The notes beneath the pieces are model-generated. The model worked only from the letters and a program-made list of their open reading frames with translations, did no database searches and was not told the origin of the DNA. A DNA stretch of 64,000 nucleotides from Spirochaetaceae bacterium (GTDB taxonomy: Bacteria; Spirochaetota; Spirochaetia; Treponematales; Breznakiellaceae), in NCBI GenBank assembly GCA_031278215.1, contig JAITKV010000026.1, positions 24,880-88,879 of the forward strand, read 5' to 3'. Below, piece after piece: positions 15,740-25,094 of this stretch (positions are counted from its first letter, which is position 1; every line of letters begins with the position of its first letter). Made by a program: the position numbers and the translations under genes.

Positions 15740-18700
15740 ATGAGTGTTGTTAAAACAGTTGTAAACAGACCTACCACGGCATTTATTATTTTTGCCCTGC
15801 TTATAGGGCTGGGGGGATTTGCGCTGATCAACCTTCACATTGATCTGTACCCCGAAATTAATCCTCCCTACCTTATGGTTATGACCCAGTACCCCGGCGC
15901 CGGGCCGGAAGAGGTGGAACGGACCATTACCCGCCCCCTGGAAGCGGCCCTGTCCAGCGTTTCGAGTTTAGAGAAGGTAACTTCCACCTCGTCCAAGGGT
16001 TCCAGCATGGTGATGATGGAATTTACCTACGGCGTCGATTTGGCCGACGCGGCCAACTCGGTCCGGGATTCTTTAGAGCGGGTCCGGTCCTATATGCCCA
16101 CCGGGGCGGATTCGCCGATGATCTTTAAATTTGATCCTTCCATGATACCCATCATGGGCCTTATGGTCATGGGCAACCGGTCCCCGGAGGAACTGCGGGA
16201 GATCGCCGATAATACCATTATTCCCCGGATCGAGCAGGCCCCGGGAGTGGCCACCGCCAACTTAATGGGGGGGCGGGAAAAAATTATCAAAATAGAAATA
16301 CCCCAAAGCCGGCTGGAAGCCTACGGTTTAACGGTTACCCAGATTCAGCAGATGCTGGCGGTCAACAACAATCAAATCGCCGCGGGTACCATCACCGAAG
16401 AAGGAATGTCCTATATCCTTACCACCATGGGCGAGTACAAGTCCCTGGAAGAAATACGCAATACGGTTATTTCTTACCAGGGGGGCGCTGTTACAAACGG
16501 CCGGATGCTGCCCAGGAGTATTTATCTGCGGGACCTGGCCAATGTCTTTGAAGGCTACCGGGATCAGACCAGTGCGGTTTTGGTGAACGGGGTCCCTTCG
16601 GTAATGATGAGCGTCCAAAAGCAAAGCGGAAAAAATTCCGTCCAAACCGCCCGGGAACTTCGGCAGCGGCTGGTCCGAATTTCCCAGGAAATTCCTCAGG
16701 ATTTAACGGTAACGGAACTTTTTAACACCACGGATCAGATTGAAAACTCGATCAGCCAGGTTACTTCTGCCGCCATCAGCGGAGCCGTCCTGGCGATTCT
16801 TATCCTCTTTGTATTTCTCCGGTCCATTAAACCGACGATTATTATTGGGCTTGCCATACCGGTCTCTCTTATCATCACCATAATGCTTATGTACTTTGCA
16901 GGACTTACCCTGAACCTGATGACCCTGGCGGGCCTGGTTCTGGGGGTTGGAATGCTGGTGGATAACTCCATTGTTATCCTGGAGAATATTTATCATTACC
17001 GGGAAAAGGGGGCAAAATTAAAACCCGCGGCGGTTCTGGGCACCCAGGAGATGATCATTGCCATTACCGCCTCTACCTTAACCACCATCTGCGTCTTTGC
17101 GCCCCTGGTAATGTTTAAAGGCCTTTTGGAAATGGGGGGTGAACTGTTTTCGGGCCTGGCATTTACGGTGGTTATCTCCCTTTCCATGTCTCTTTTTGTG
17201 GCGCTGTTTCTTGTGCCGGTCCTTTCCAGCCATTATCTTCCCCTGGTTACCCGTAGACAAAAGCCCCTAACCGGGCCCCTGGTAAGGCTGGATCATAAAT
17301 TTGAAGGGTTTTTTACCTGGCTGGACGAAAAATACCGGCGGGCGGTACGGAAGGTGCTTAGGCATAAACTTATCGTATGCCTTTCGTTGGGGGTCCTGTT
17401 TATCGCAAGCCTTCTTTTGGCTATTTTTGTGGTCGGCTATGAATTTATGCCCCAGGAAGAGGCGGATAATGTGTCAATCACCGCCACCCTGCCCATGGGT
17501 TCTTCCCTGGCCCAGACCGAATCTACCTTGCAACAGCTTCAGGGCATTGTAGAAAGGGAAATTGAAAAAACCGCCTATGAAGAGATCGTCCTTAACGCCG
17601 GCGGCGGCGGTATGTTTTCCAGCGGAAGCCACAGCGGGTCCCTGCGGATAAATTTGGTGGAATACAAAAAACGGCCCCTTTCCGCCGAGGATGTCAAGGC
17701 CCGGCTTCGAGCCCACTTTAACGAATTCCCCGGGGTATCTTTTTCTTTCGGCGGCGGATTCGGCGGCGGCATGGGGGGGAATCCCATTGACATAGTCCTT
17801 CGCACCGACGACCTGGTAAAGGGAAAGGCCCTGGCGGACCGGATATCCCTTTTAATTAAAGAGAAAATTCCGGAGGCCACCGAACCGGTGGTGGACCTGC
17901 GGGACGGGCTTCCCCAGATAGAGATAGAACTGGACCGGGAAAAACTGTATGCCCTGGGGCTTAATACCGTTACCGTGGGAAACGAAATTAAGGCCGCCGT
18001 AGACGGCATTACCGCCACCAAATACAAGGACGCCGGTAACGATTACGATGTGGTCCTGATCCTGGCAGAAGCGGACCGCAGTACCCGGCCCGCGCTGGAT
18101 CATATCTTTATCAACAGCCAGATCGCCGGCCGGGTTCCTCTTTCCAGTTTTGCCTCGTATAAAGAGGGGACCGGGCCTCTTACAATCCGGCGGGAAAACC
18201 AAAGCCGGGTTATCCACATTACCGCGGGGGCCGTTAAGGGAACAAAGCTTAACGAGCTTTCTGCCAAGGTCCGTAATCTTATCACCTCGGAGATCCCCGC
18301 GGAAGAAGACGTGGTAATTGAATATGCCGGGGACAATGCAGATATGGCCAGGATGATGGCGAACTTTTTTCTAATCCTGATGGTGGCCCTTTTCCTGGTT
18401 TTTGGGGTTATGGCCAGCCTTTTTGAATCCTTTAAGGATCCCTTTATTATCATCTTTACCATACCCCTTTCCATGATCGGCATAGTGTTGATTTACCTTA
18501 TTACCGGATCGGTCTTTAATATACTTACCGCGGTGGGCCTTTTGGTGCTGCTGGGGGTCATCGTCAATAACGGTATAGTCCTGGTAGATTATACCAATCT
18601 GCTTCGTAAACGGGGGTATGCGCTCATTGACGCGTGTGTAGAAGCGGCGGGAAACCGGCTGCGGCCCATACTTATGTCCACCCTTACCACGGTTCTGGGT

Positions 18701-19006
18701 TTAATACCCATGGCCTTTTTTCCCGGCGAAGGGTCTGAACTGGTGGCGCCCATCGGCAAGACGGTCCTGGGGGGGCTTTCCTTCGGTACGCTGATGACCC
18801 TGTTTCTTATGCCGGCAATTTACGCGCTCCTTAACAAGCGGGATGATGAGCGGAGGGCCAGAGCGGAAACCCGGCGAGAAGCCGTGGCCGCAGGCTTGGG
18901 CCGCAAGGCGGCGCTGGATATGGCCAGGCAATTAGCCAAACAGCCGGATGCAAAAAAAGGGAACGGAAAAACCGGCCCCGGGGAGGAAGATCATGTTGCG
19001 GATTGA
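15740..19006 (+). CDS. RND-family inner-membrane efflux pump
   Basis: Proton-driven multidrug or heavy-hydrophobe exporter, 1088 residues, with the duplicated RND plan: two sets of six membrane helices (first set about 330-540, second set about 870-1040) and two large periplasmic loops. The proton-relay region of TM4 reads GMLVDNSIVILEN, with one Asp followed by Asn rather than the Asp-Asp pair of AcrB, as in many pumps outside the Proteobacteria. A Gly-rich insert (GGGGMFSSGSHSGS and FSFGGGFGGGMGG) lies in the second periplasmic loop. The C-terminus carries a long Lys/Arg-rich cytoplasmic tail. It follows the adaptor by nine bases with ribosome-binding site GGGGGAAG. Confidence 0.95.
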   Translation: MSVVKTVVNRPTTAFIIFALLIGLGGFALINLHIDLYPEINPPYLMVMTQYPGAGPEEVERTITRPLEAALSSVSSLEKVTSTSSKGSSMVMMEFTYGVDLADAANSVRDSLERVRSYMPTGADSPMIFKFDPSMIPIMGLMVMGNRSPEELREIADNTIIPRIEQAPGVATANLMGGREKIIKIEIPQSRLEAYGLTVTQIQQMLAVNNNQIAAGTITEEGMSYILTTMGEYKSLEEIRNTVISYQGGAVTNGRMLPRSIYLRDLANVFEGYRDQTSAVLVNGVPSVMMSVQKQSGKNSVQTARELRQRLVRISQEIPQDLTVTELFNTTDQIENSISQVTSAAISGAVLAILILFVFLRSIKPTIIIGLAIPVSLIITIMLMYFAGLTLNLMTLAGLVLGVGMLVDNSIVILENIYHYREKGAKLKPAAVLGTQEMIIAITASTLTTICVFAPLVMFKGLLEMGGELFSGLAFTVVISLSMSLFVALFLVPVLSSHYLPLVTRRQKPLTGPLVRLDHKFEGFFTWLDEKYRRAVRKVLRHKLIVCLSLGVLFIASLLLAIFVVGYEFMPQEEADNVSITATLPMGSSLAQTESTLQQLQGIVEREIEKTAYEEIVLNAGGGGMFSSGSHSGSLRINLVEYKKRPLSAEDVKARLRAHFNEFPGVSFSFGGGFGGGMGGNPIDIVLRTDDLVKGKALADRISLLIKEKIPEATEPVVDLRDGLPQIEIELDREKLYALGLNTVTVGNEIKAAVDGITATKYKDAGNDYDVVLILAEADRSTRPALDHIFINSQIAGRVPLSSFASYKEGTGPLTIRRENQSRVIHITAGAVKGTKLNELSAKVRNLITSEIPAEEDVVIEYAGDNADMARMMANFFLILMVALFLVFGVMASLFESFKDPFIIIFTIPLSMIGIVLIYLITGSVFNILTAVGLLVLLGVIVNNGIVLVDYTNLLRKRGYALIDACVEAAGNRLRPILMSTLTTVLGLIPMAFFPGEGSELVAPIGKTVLGGLSFGTLMTLFLMPAIYALLNKRDDERRARAETRREAVAAGLGRKAALDMARQLAKQPDAKKGNGKTGPGEEDHVAD

Positions 19007-19271
19007 GATTGTCGCCAATCATTCAGTGGAAGACAATATCCTGGAGGCGCTTAAAAATCATGGGGTGGGGAAATACTATACCCTGTATCCCAACGTAACC
19101 GGGGTCGGTTCCGCCGGCCCCCGCATGGGGGATGCAATCTGGCCCGAGGATAACTTTGCCCTGGTGGTGTGGTGCGAATCCGAAGAAGCCCTGGGCATTG
19201 CCAGAGCGGTGGCGGAGGTAAAAAAACAATTCCCCGAAGAGGGAATAAAAATTTTTGGGCTGCCGGAGTAA
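18993..19271 (+). CDS. PII-like transporter-associated protein (PG0541 type)
   Basis: Small cytoplasmic protein of 92 residues with a ferredoxin-like PII fold: MLRIEIVANHSVEDNILEAL, then a nucleotide-loop-like region (VGKYYTLYPNVTGVG then PRMGDAIWPEDNFALVVWC) and a final FPEEGIKIFGL. Such proteins are often encoded directly after RND pumps and are thought to sense a small molecule and act on the pump. The start at 18993 is chosen because GGGGAGGAAG precedes it; it overlaps the pump's stop by 14 bases, implying translational coupling. The family match is from memory of sequence and context, not from a search. Confidence 0.75.
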   Translation: MLRIEIVANHSVEDNILEALKNHGVGKYYTLYPNVTGVGSAGPRMGDAIWPEDNFALVVWCESEEALGIARAVAEVKKQFPEEGIKIFGLPE

Positions 19272-19343
19272 AGCGGTACGCAAACGCCGCATTAAGCTTG
19301 AATGACGGGGCTTTAACGGATATAGTTAAAACAGGAGAAACAC

Positions 19344-20702
19344 ATGGCCAACGATTTTACAATAGAAGAATTGGGAAAGTGTAATATTAAATCGCCCCTA
19401 ACCCTGTCCAAGGTACAGGGTGATTTTATAGCCAACTATGTAACCGATGACGAGTATATCCGGATGGATGTAAGGGCCAAGCTCGGCAAACAGGAATCTC
19501 TGGAGCGAAAAATGGTTTTTGAGGCCGCCGGCCCCCGGGAAATGATCTACTTTAGCCCCCAGCATGTCCACGCGGGCATTGTTAGCTGCGGCGGCCTTTG
19601 TCCCGGCATTAACGACGTAATCCGGGCCATAGTCCGCTGCCTCTGGTTCCGCTACGGAGTGCGCCGCATTACCGGTATCCGTTACGGCTACAAGGGGTTT
19701 CTGCCCGAATATCACTTTGGCGCCAAAGAACTTAACCCCGATGTGGTGGACGATATTCACAAAATCGGCGGCACCGTCCTGGGCAGCGCCCGGGGGGGCG
19801 GAAAAGAGGTGTCCAAAATCGTCGACGCCATGGAACAATTAAATCTTAACATGCTTTTTACCATAGGGGGCGACGGAACCCAGCGGGGGGCCCTGGACAT
19901 AGCGGAAGAAGTGGGCCGCCGAAAGCTTAAAATTGCCAACATCGGTATTCCCAAAACGGTGGATAATGATTTTTCTTTTATCCAGCAGTCCTTTGGGTTT
20001 GACACCGCCGTGGCCAAGGCGGTAGAAGTGGTTACCGCGGCCCACATGGAAGCCCATTCCCAGATCAACGGCATAGGGCTGGTTAAACTTATGGGCCGGG
20101 AATCCGGGTTTATTGCCGCCCATACCGCCCTGGCAAGCCATGAGGTTAATTTTGTGCTGATTCCGGAAATCCCCTTCGAGCTGGACGGGCCTAACGGTTT
20201 TCTTCACCATCTGGAAGAGCGGCTTGTTAAATCAAAGCATGCGGTAATTGTAATAGCCGAAGGGGCCCTGCAGGATCAGCTTATCAAGGAAGTAAAGACC
20301 GACGCGGGCGGCAATATTAAGATGGCCGATGTGGGAACCTATATTCGGGACAAGATTATCGAATACTTTGACGATAAGGGGGACGAAATAAATTTAAAGT
20401 ACATCGATCCCAGTTATCAGATCCGTTCGGCCCAGGCTAATCCCAGCGATTCAATTTACTGTGAACGGCTGGGAAACGCGGCGGCCCACGCGGCCATGAC
20501 GGGAAAAACAAAGTGCGTCATAGGGCTGGTGAACAATGAGTTTGTCCATTTGCCCACGAAGGCGGTGGTTTCCCAGCGCAGCCATGTGGACCCCGAAGGC
20601 AACCTTTGGCGGGACACCCTGGACGCGACCCACCAGCCCATACTTATGGTAAACAATCCCATGGGGGCCTTTTTTAACGAAGGCGTTACAGAAACCCAGT
20701 GA
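19344..20702 (+). CDS. 6-phosphofructokinase, long (group X-like) type
   Basis: Glycolytic enzyme phosphorylating fructose 6-phosphate, 452 residues, cytoplasmic. The donor-site motif is GGDGTQRGA near 174, with Gly where PPi-dependent enzymes carry Asp (GGDD), while the catalytic loop PKTVDNDF near 205 has Lys where ATP-enzymes of the E. coli type carry Gly. That mixed pattern is typical of the long ATP-using enzymes of trypanosomes and of one of the two spirochete paralogues. [14 protein letters not shown] is the sugar-phosphate site. The N-terminal extension of about 75 residues is as expected for the class. Donor use (ATP or PPi) is inferred, not proven. CAGGAGAAA precedes the start. Confidence 0.9.
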   Translation: MANDFTIEELGKCNIKSPLTLSKVQGDFIANYVTDDEYIRMDVRAKLGKQESLERKMVFEAAGPREMIYFSPQHVHAGIVSCGGLCPGINDVIRAIVRCLWFRYGVRRITGIRYGYKGFLPEYHFGAKELNPDVVDDIHKIGGTVLGSARGGGKEVSKIVDAMEQLNLNMLFTIGGDGTQRGALDIAEEVGRRKLKIANIGIPKTVDNDFSFIQQSFGFDTAVAKAVEVVTAAHMEAHSQINGIGLVKLMGRESGFIAAHTALASHEVNFVLIPEIPFELDGPNGFLHHLEERLVKSKHAVIVIAEGALQDQLIKEVKTDAGGNIKMADVGTYIRDKIIEYFDDKGDEINLKYIDPSYQIRSAQANPSDSIYCERLGNAAAHAAMTGKTKCVIGLVNNEFVHLPTKAVVSQRSHVDPEGNLWRDTLDATHQPILMVNNPMGAFFNEGVTETQ

Positions 20703-20737
20703 TCAAAACCCGGCCGGCACGGGGGCGCAGATCCGCC

Positions 20738-21856
20738 TTAGCCCGCCGGCGCGACGCCCAGGCGGCGGGCGTTTTCTTCAAGCTCCGCCCAAACCTCCGG
20801 CGCCACAGGCACCCCAAGCCGTTCACACTCAGCTTCGGTTTCCCGGCTCTTAAGCCCCGCGTAGTACACCCGGTCCGCCCCTTCCGCCGCCGGCAGGGCG
20901 CTTAGGGCGGAAAGCAGGGCGGAAAGATCCCGCTTGAATTCCGCCGGGTCCCGGAAAAGGTCCAGCTTTAGGGCGAGGAAAAAATGGCATACCCGGGCGG
21001 AGGTGGTTTGCGAATCCCGGACGGCGCTGCCGAAAATTCCCCCGGAGGTAAGGGCGCAGAGGATGTCCACCATCACGGCAAGGCCGTAGCCCTTGTAGCC
21101 GCCCAGGGCGGTTCCCTCCCCGCCCAGGGGAAGCAGGCCGCCGCCCCTTAGGTAGAGCATGTCTTCCAGGAGGCTCGCCGGATCCGTGGTAAGCTTTCCG
21201 TCTACCCCCACCGCCCAGCCCGGAGGTATTTTCCGGCCCTCCCGTTCCGCGATTTCTATTCTGCCCCGGGTAACGGTGGTAGTCGCCATATCAAGGCTAA
21301 AAAGCGCTCCGTTTTCGGCGGGGGCGGCGAAGGCGATGGGGTTGGTGCCAAAGAAGGCGGTCCGCGCATTGGTGGGCACCCCCAGGGCGGCGGTATTGGA
21401 AAAGGCCATGCCTATCATGTCCGCCCGGGCGGCCATTTCGGTGTAGTAGCCGGCTATGCCGAAATGGTTGGAATTCCGGATGCTGCAAAGCCCCACGCCG
21501 TGTTTCCGGGCGGCGTCTATAACCCAATCCATCGCGGCCCTGCTTAGGGACATTCCCATGGCGCCGCCGGCGTCCAGGACCCGGGAGATTGGCGTTTCCC
21601 GGAGCACCTCGTGGCGGATCCCCCCCTTGATCAGCCCCGCCTCGATCCCCCGGATATAGCGGCTTAGGTGCGCTACGCCGTGGCTCGGAATGCCCCGGGC
21701 GTCGGCGGCGACGAGGATTTTTGCCGAATCTTCCGCTTCTACCGGGGGAATGCCCAGGGCGGCAAAAATGCGCGTGCAAAAATCTTCCAGTTTTTGGCGG
21801 GGAATCCGGAATTTTCCGCCGGGGGCGGGATCGGCGCTTTCTGTTCTGCGGGACAT
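20738..21856 (-). CDS. malate/L-lactate (Ldh2/YlbC-family) dehydrogenase
   Basis: NAD(P)-dependent 2-hydroxyacid oxidoreductase of the Ldh2 fold, unrelated to classical Rossmann malate dehydrogenases; relatives act on malate, L-lactate, ureidoglycolate or 2,3-diketogulonate. The 372-residue protein has the family's SHGVAHLSRYIRGIEAGLI near 56-74 (catalytic His), GVGLCSIRNSNHFGIAGYY near 130 and GTNPIAFAAP near 178, with GGEGTALGGYKGYGLAVMVD near 255. The ATG follows TAAGGAGATTTC. It lies alone between phosphofructokinase (convergent) and an HDOD regulator. Substrate cannot be set without neighbours from a pathway. Confidence 0.87.
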   Translation of the reverse strand: MSRRTESADPAPGGKFRIPRQKLEDFCTRIFAALGIPPVEAEDSAKILVAADARGIPSHGVAHLSRYIRGIEAGLIKGGIRHEVLRETPISRVLDAGGAMGMSLSRAAMDWVIDAARKHGVGLCSIRNSNHFGIAGYYTEMAARADMIGMAFSNTAALGVPTNARTAFFGTNPIAFAAPAENGALFSLDMATTTVTRGRIEIAEREGRKIPPGWAVGVDGKLTTDPASLLEDMLYLRGGGLLPLGGEGTALGGYKGYGLAVMVDILCALTSGGIFGSAVRDSQTTSARVCHFFLALKLDLFRDPAEFKRDLSALLSALSALPAAEGADRVYYAGLKSRETEAECERLGVPVAPEVWAELEENARRLGVAPAG

Positions 21857-21941
21857 GAAATCTCCTTATGGGTCCGGTTAATTGGGAGGCCGGGTCCACA
21901 ACCCGGAATCGGGACTATGGTTTGCATGGCGGCGCCAGGCC

Positions 21942-23447
21942 TTAATTTTGCGGGGGCTGGGTTTCCCGCTTAAAGCCTTCGGAAAAGCGTTCTAAAATGC
22001 CGGATAATTGTTTTTTAGAGGTAATGTTAAAACTATCTAGTACCTTGGGTTCAAACTGGTCAAATACAACGTTACAATTTTCGTACTCGCACAGCATATT
22101 GGCCAGGTAAACGGTAAAAACCAGAGCCTGGTTTTCCTGGTTGGCGGAAAGCGGATCGTGGTGGTATTGGATGGTATGGATCAAATGTTCGGGAAAATTC
22201 CACTTTTCCGCCACCATGGCGCCGATTTCTGCATGGTTCATCCCCGCGGCAAAGTCCTCGAAGGTGGACGCGGGAAGCCCCTTTTCGGCACAAAAGGTTT
22301 TAATCTTTTCCAGCAGATCCGGATGGACATTGGCAAAGATAATCTTGCCCATATCATGAAGGATCCCCCCCACATACGCATCGTCCAGTAAATTAGGATC
22401 CTTTTTAAAATTCTTTACCAGGTTGTAGGCGTAAAAGGCCGTTCTATACGAATGTTCCCAAAGGCTCCGTTTTGTAGAGGTTTCGTCCCCCAGGAGCTTC
22501 TGGGTTCCGTAGGAATAGAGCAGGTTTTTTAGACCCCTCATTCCCACCAGTTTAACCGCCTCGGAAATATTATTTACCCGCTTGGACAGCATGTACTGGG
22601 CGGAATTAACAACTTTAAGCATATCCGCCGTCAGGGCCGGGTCCACGGAAATTTGCCGGGCAATATCGGCCATTTCCGACTTGGGGTCCTCGATCATCCG
22701 TTGAACCTGTATAATATTTTCAGGAAACTGCGGCAGGGAATTAACATTGTCCACAATGGTTTGGGCAAGGATAGAAAGTTTTTCCAGCCTGGTCTTTTCC
22801 AGGGGAATAATAATCCGGGCGATGGTTTCGCTGTCGGTTCCTACAATGTCAAAACAATCTTCGTCCAGGTTCATTTTTTTAAGCATCAGCACCAGGATCA
22901 CAAGGCCAAGCCCGGCCCCTTCGGAATCGTCCAGCACCTGGGAAAGGGCGTCTTCCAGGTTGTTGTATTGCCGGGACCGGGCCAGTTTGTCGTGAATACG
23001 GATCAGCTCGGTTTTGGTAATGGCGATATTGTTCCTAACTTCGATATAAATAATGTTTTTCTTTATTTGAAAAATAAGTTTTACATAAAGGCCCTTGTCT
23101 TTTTGAAGCTGAAGGTAATGTCCGATATTATTAAGGGTGTCGTCTTTAAAGGCCGCCATGCCAAGTTTATAATCTTCGGGGTTGGAAATATCCAGACCCC
23201 GTTCGGTAAAATAAACTCGCTTGGTATTGGCTTTCTTGGCGTTTACCGCCAGCTCCTGTACGCAATATACTACGTAGTCTTTTAAGTTTTCCTGATCCAC
23301 CTGCCGTAAGAAAATAGTCAACACCTGCTCAACATACACCTCAATTTCGTGGGGAAGAGTAAAGGTGGTTATAGTTAATGGTATGCCGGATTTAACAGCT
23401 TTTTTTATTTTTACCTCATCGACAACCAATTCCTGAGTTGTAGCCAT
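21942..23447 (-). CDS. signalling protein: histidine-kinase-like ATPase region plus HDOD domain
   Basis: Cytoplasmic regulator of 501 residues. The N-terminal half (about 1-215) resembles a GHKL ATPase: YCVQELAVNAKKANTKRVYF looks like the N-box helix, and DDSEGAGLGLVILVLMLKKM like the G-box. No phospho-acceptor His domain is present. Residues of about 222-490 form an HDOD domain (LPQFPENIIQVQRMIEDP, ALTADMLKVVNSAQYML, LHDMGKIIFANVHPD), a module related to HD phosphohydrolases. LHDMGK and a later YHHD look HD-like, so some catalytic residues may remain. The pairing suggests a switch that couples ATP binding to HDOD-mediated regulation, perhaps of motility or c-di-GMP signalling. AAGGA precedes the start. 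Confidence 0.78.
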   Translation of the reverse strand: MATTQELVVDEVKIKKAVKSGIPLTITTFTLPHEIEVYVEQVLTIFLRQVDQENLKDYVVYCVQELAVNAKKANTKRVYFTERGLDISNPEDYKLGMAAFKDDTLNNIGHYLQLQKDKGLYVKLIFQIKKNIIYIEVRNNIAITKTELIRIHDKLARSRQYNNLEDALSQVLDDSEGAGLGLVILVLMLKKMNLDEDCFDIVGTDSETIARIIIPLEKTRLEKLSILAQTIVDNVNSLPQFPENIIQVQRMIEDPKSEMADIARQISVDPALTADMLKVVNSAQYMLSKRVNNISEAVKLVGMRGLKNLLYSYGTQKLLGDETSTKRSLWEHSYRTAFYAYNLVKNFKKDPNLLDDAYVGGILHDMGKIIFANVHPDLLEKIKTFCAEKGLPASTFEDFAAGMNHAEIGAMVAEKWNFPEHLIHTIQYHHDPLSANQENQALVFTVYLANMLCEYENCNVVFDQFEPKVLDSFNITSKKQLSGILERFSEGFKRETQPPQN

Positions 23448-23500
23448 GCATTTTTCCTTGTAAAATTTTCTTTACCTTGAACTATACACCCATTAGACAC

Positions 23501-23529
23501 TTCACGCAAGAGACTTTGAACATTATAAT
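23501..23529 (+). promoter_or_regulatory. promoter for a leaderless mRNA of the 23.5-kb membrane protein
   Basis: A perfect -10 box TATAAT (23524-23529) lies 17 bases after TTCACG (23501-23506). Eight bases separate the -10 from the ATG at 23538, and they contain no Shine-Dalgarno sequence. Confidence 0.65.
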
Positions 23530-23537
23530 ATTAAATA

Positions 23538-25094
23538 ATGGAACTTAAGATCATTGTATTCCTGGCGGCTTTTTTCCTGTTTTTGCCTATCATCCGGCCC
23601 CTGGTAAGAGGGTTATGGGCCCTAAAGGGACTTACCGTCTGCCCCCTTCTGGCCGTGGTTATTTTGCTGGGAATCTTTCCCGCCTATGGGTTCCGTCCCG
23701 AATGTCTTCCCCTGCTTTGTTTTGCACTTTTTTTTACCGCGGCTAATTTTTCGGACCTGCTGGCCCTGTTTTCCGGCCTTCAAAGCGATTCCTACCGGGA
23801 TAGGGGATTAATTTTTATCTTCGCTTCGGCCCTGGGCTTTATGCTTGCCCTGTGGTTAACCTTGTACTTTGCCCCGCCCATGGAATCCAGCTTTAATACC
23901 CGCGGGGTGGAGGTCTTAACTGTGCAAGATACGGAAGACAGGCCCTTATATGTCCGGATATACGGCCCTGTGGAGGATCCTGAATCCGGCCTTATCCCGG
24001 AATTTCCGGCCCCCCGGAACCGGCCCCTGCTTATCCTGCTGCCCCCGGCGGCAGGCTCCCTGTACGTAACCGATACGGTCTGCGGGGCCCTTAGGGACCG
24101 GGGCTTTACGGTCCTTACCTATTCCAGGCCCGGTTTCGATTCTCCTGCGGTGGACGGGAACAACGAGGCGGTACGGCTTTCTATCCCCGGCTTATACCGG
24201 CTTATGAACGCCCTAAGCAGGGGCCTAAGCGATGTGGCCGCCAATGCCGACGGCAGGGATTTGGAGGAAGGCCGGCGGCGGGATATCCAATTCCTTATGA
24301 AAGAACTGGACCGGAACAAAAATTTGCAGGTTAAACTATCCTCCGCCGGAGACGCCGTCTTTCTGGCCGGTTACGGCGCGGCGGGAGCGGCCCTTACCGT
24401 TTTGGCGGGGCAGAGCGATTTTATAGAAACATACGGGCAAATCCGGGGGATCATAGCCCTGGAAGGGCCCATTCTTACTTCGCTGGCCGGAGACCCCCCC
24501 CCGCCGCCGCCGCCGCCGCCCGCTAATCCGGCCGGCGCCTTTTTTCGGCACGGGGGGAATTTTATCCGGGGTTTTGTGCCCCGGAAGATTACCCGCATAG
24601 AAAACATACCCCAGCCAAAGCTTCCCATACTGTTTATCCTTTCGGGCAAGGTTATTCAAAACCGTTCCGGCCGCTACGAAACGATCCTTCGGACCCTGGG
24701 GGCCTCCAAGGATTTGGCGCTCCTGGCCGCGGCGCCCTGGGCGGGGCCCTTTGATTATTCCGGCAGTCCCGAGTATTACCCCATTTACAGTGTTCTTTTT
24801 CGGGGGATCGGCCATAGCGCCGGCAGTCTGCAGGCGGGGCCGGAATTAACCGCATCGCTGATAAGCAATTTTGCCGCCCTGCTTCTGGACCAGACCGGTG
24901 AATCCCCCGGGACCGGTGAATCCCGCAGGACCGGTGAATCCCCCGGGACCGGAGAAATCCCCATCGGCGACGCGGTGGAAGAGGGCCGCGAGGGCCCGGG
25001 AAGTTTAAAAACCACCCCCCTCGACAAGAGCATCTACCTGGAAACAGGAGGGGTCTGGCATATTCCCGGCGGCCGGACTATACTTAAGCCATGA
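23538..25094 (+). CDS. membrane protein with an alpha/beta-hydrolase-like domain
   Basis: A family is not recognised with certainty. The 518-residue protein opens with four hydrophobic segments (about 3-20, 33-50, 58-75 and 89-112). A soluble region follows (about 125-440) whose pattern suggests an alpha/beta-hydrolase fold: NRPLLILLPPAAGSLYVTD, then GFTVLTYSRPGFDSP and AVFLAGYGAAGAALTVLAG, where the usual nucleophile Ser in GxSxG is absent (GYGAAG). It is therefore probably not a normal hydrolase. A run of Pro residues near 320 is encoded by CCG/CCC repeats, and an 18-bp tandem repeat gives TGESPG units near 453-475. Its stop overlaps the next start (ATGA), so the Nif3-like gene is coupled to it. 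Confidence 0.65.
   Translation: MELKIIVFLAAFFLFLPIIRPLVRGLWALKGLTVCPLLAVVILLGIFPAYGFRPECLPLLCFALFFTAANFSDLLALFSGLQSDSYRDRGLIFIFASALGFMLALWLTLYFAPPMESSFNTRGVEVLTVQDTEDRPLYVRIYGPVEDPESGLIPEFPAPRNRPLLILLPPAAGSLYVTDTVCGALRDRGFTVLTYSRPGFDSPAVDGNNEAVRLSIPGLYRLMNALSRGLSDVAANADGRDLEEGRRRDIQFLMKELDRNKNLQVKLSSAGDAVFLAGYGAAGAALTVLAGQSDFIETYGQIRGIIALEGPILTSLAGDPPPPPPPPPANPAGAFFRHGGNFIRGFVPRKITRIENIPQPKLPILFILSGKVIQNRSGRYETILRTLGASKDLALLAAAPWAGPFDYSGSPEYYPIYSVLFRGIGHSAGSLQAGPELTASLISNFAALLLDQTGESPGTGESRRTGESPGTGEIPIGDAVEEGREGPGSLKTTPLDKSIYLETGGVWHIPGGRTILKP
24893..24960 (+). repeat. 18-bp coding minisatellite (TGESPG units)
   Basis: The unit GACCGGTGAATCCCCCGG is repeated three full times plus a diverged partial copy, in frame. 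The second copy has three changes that turn Pro-Gly into Arg-Arg. The unit length is a multiple of three, so copy-number change would keep the frame open. Confidence 0.85.
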
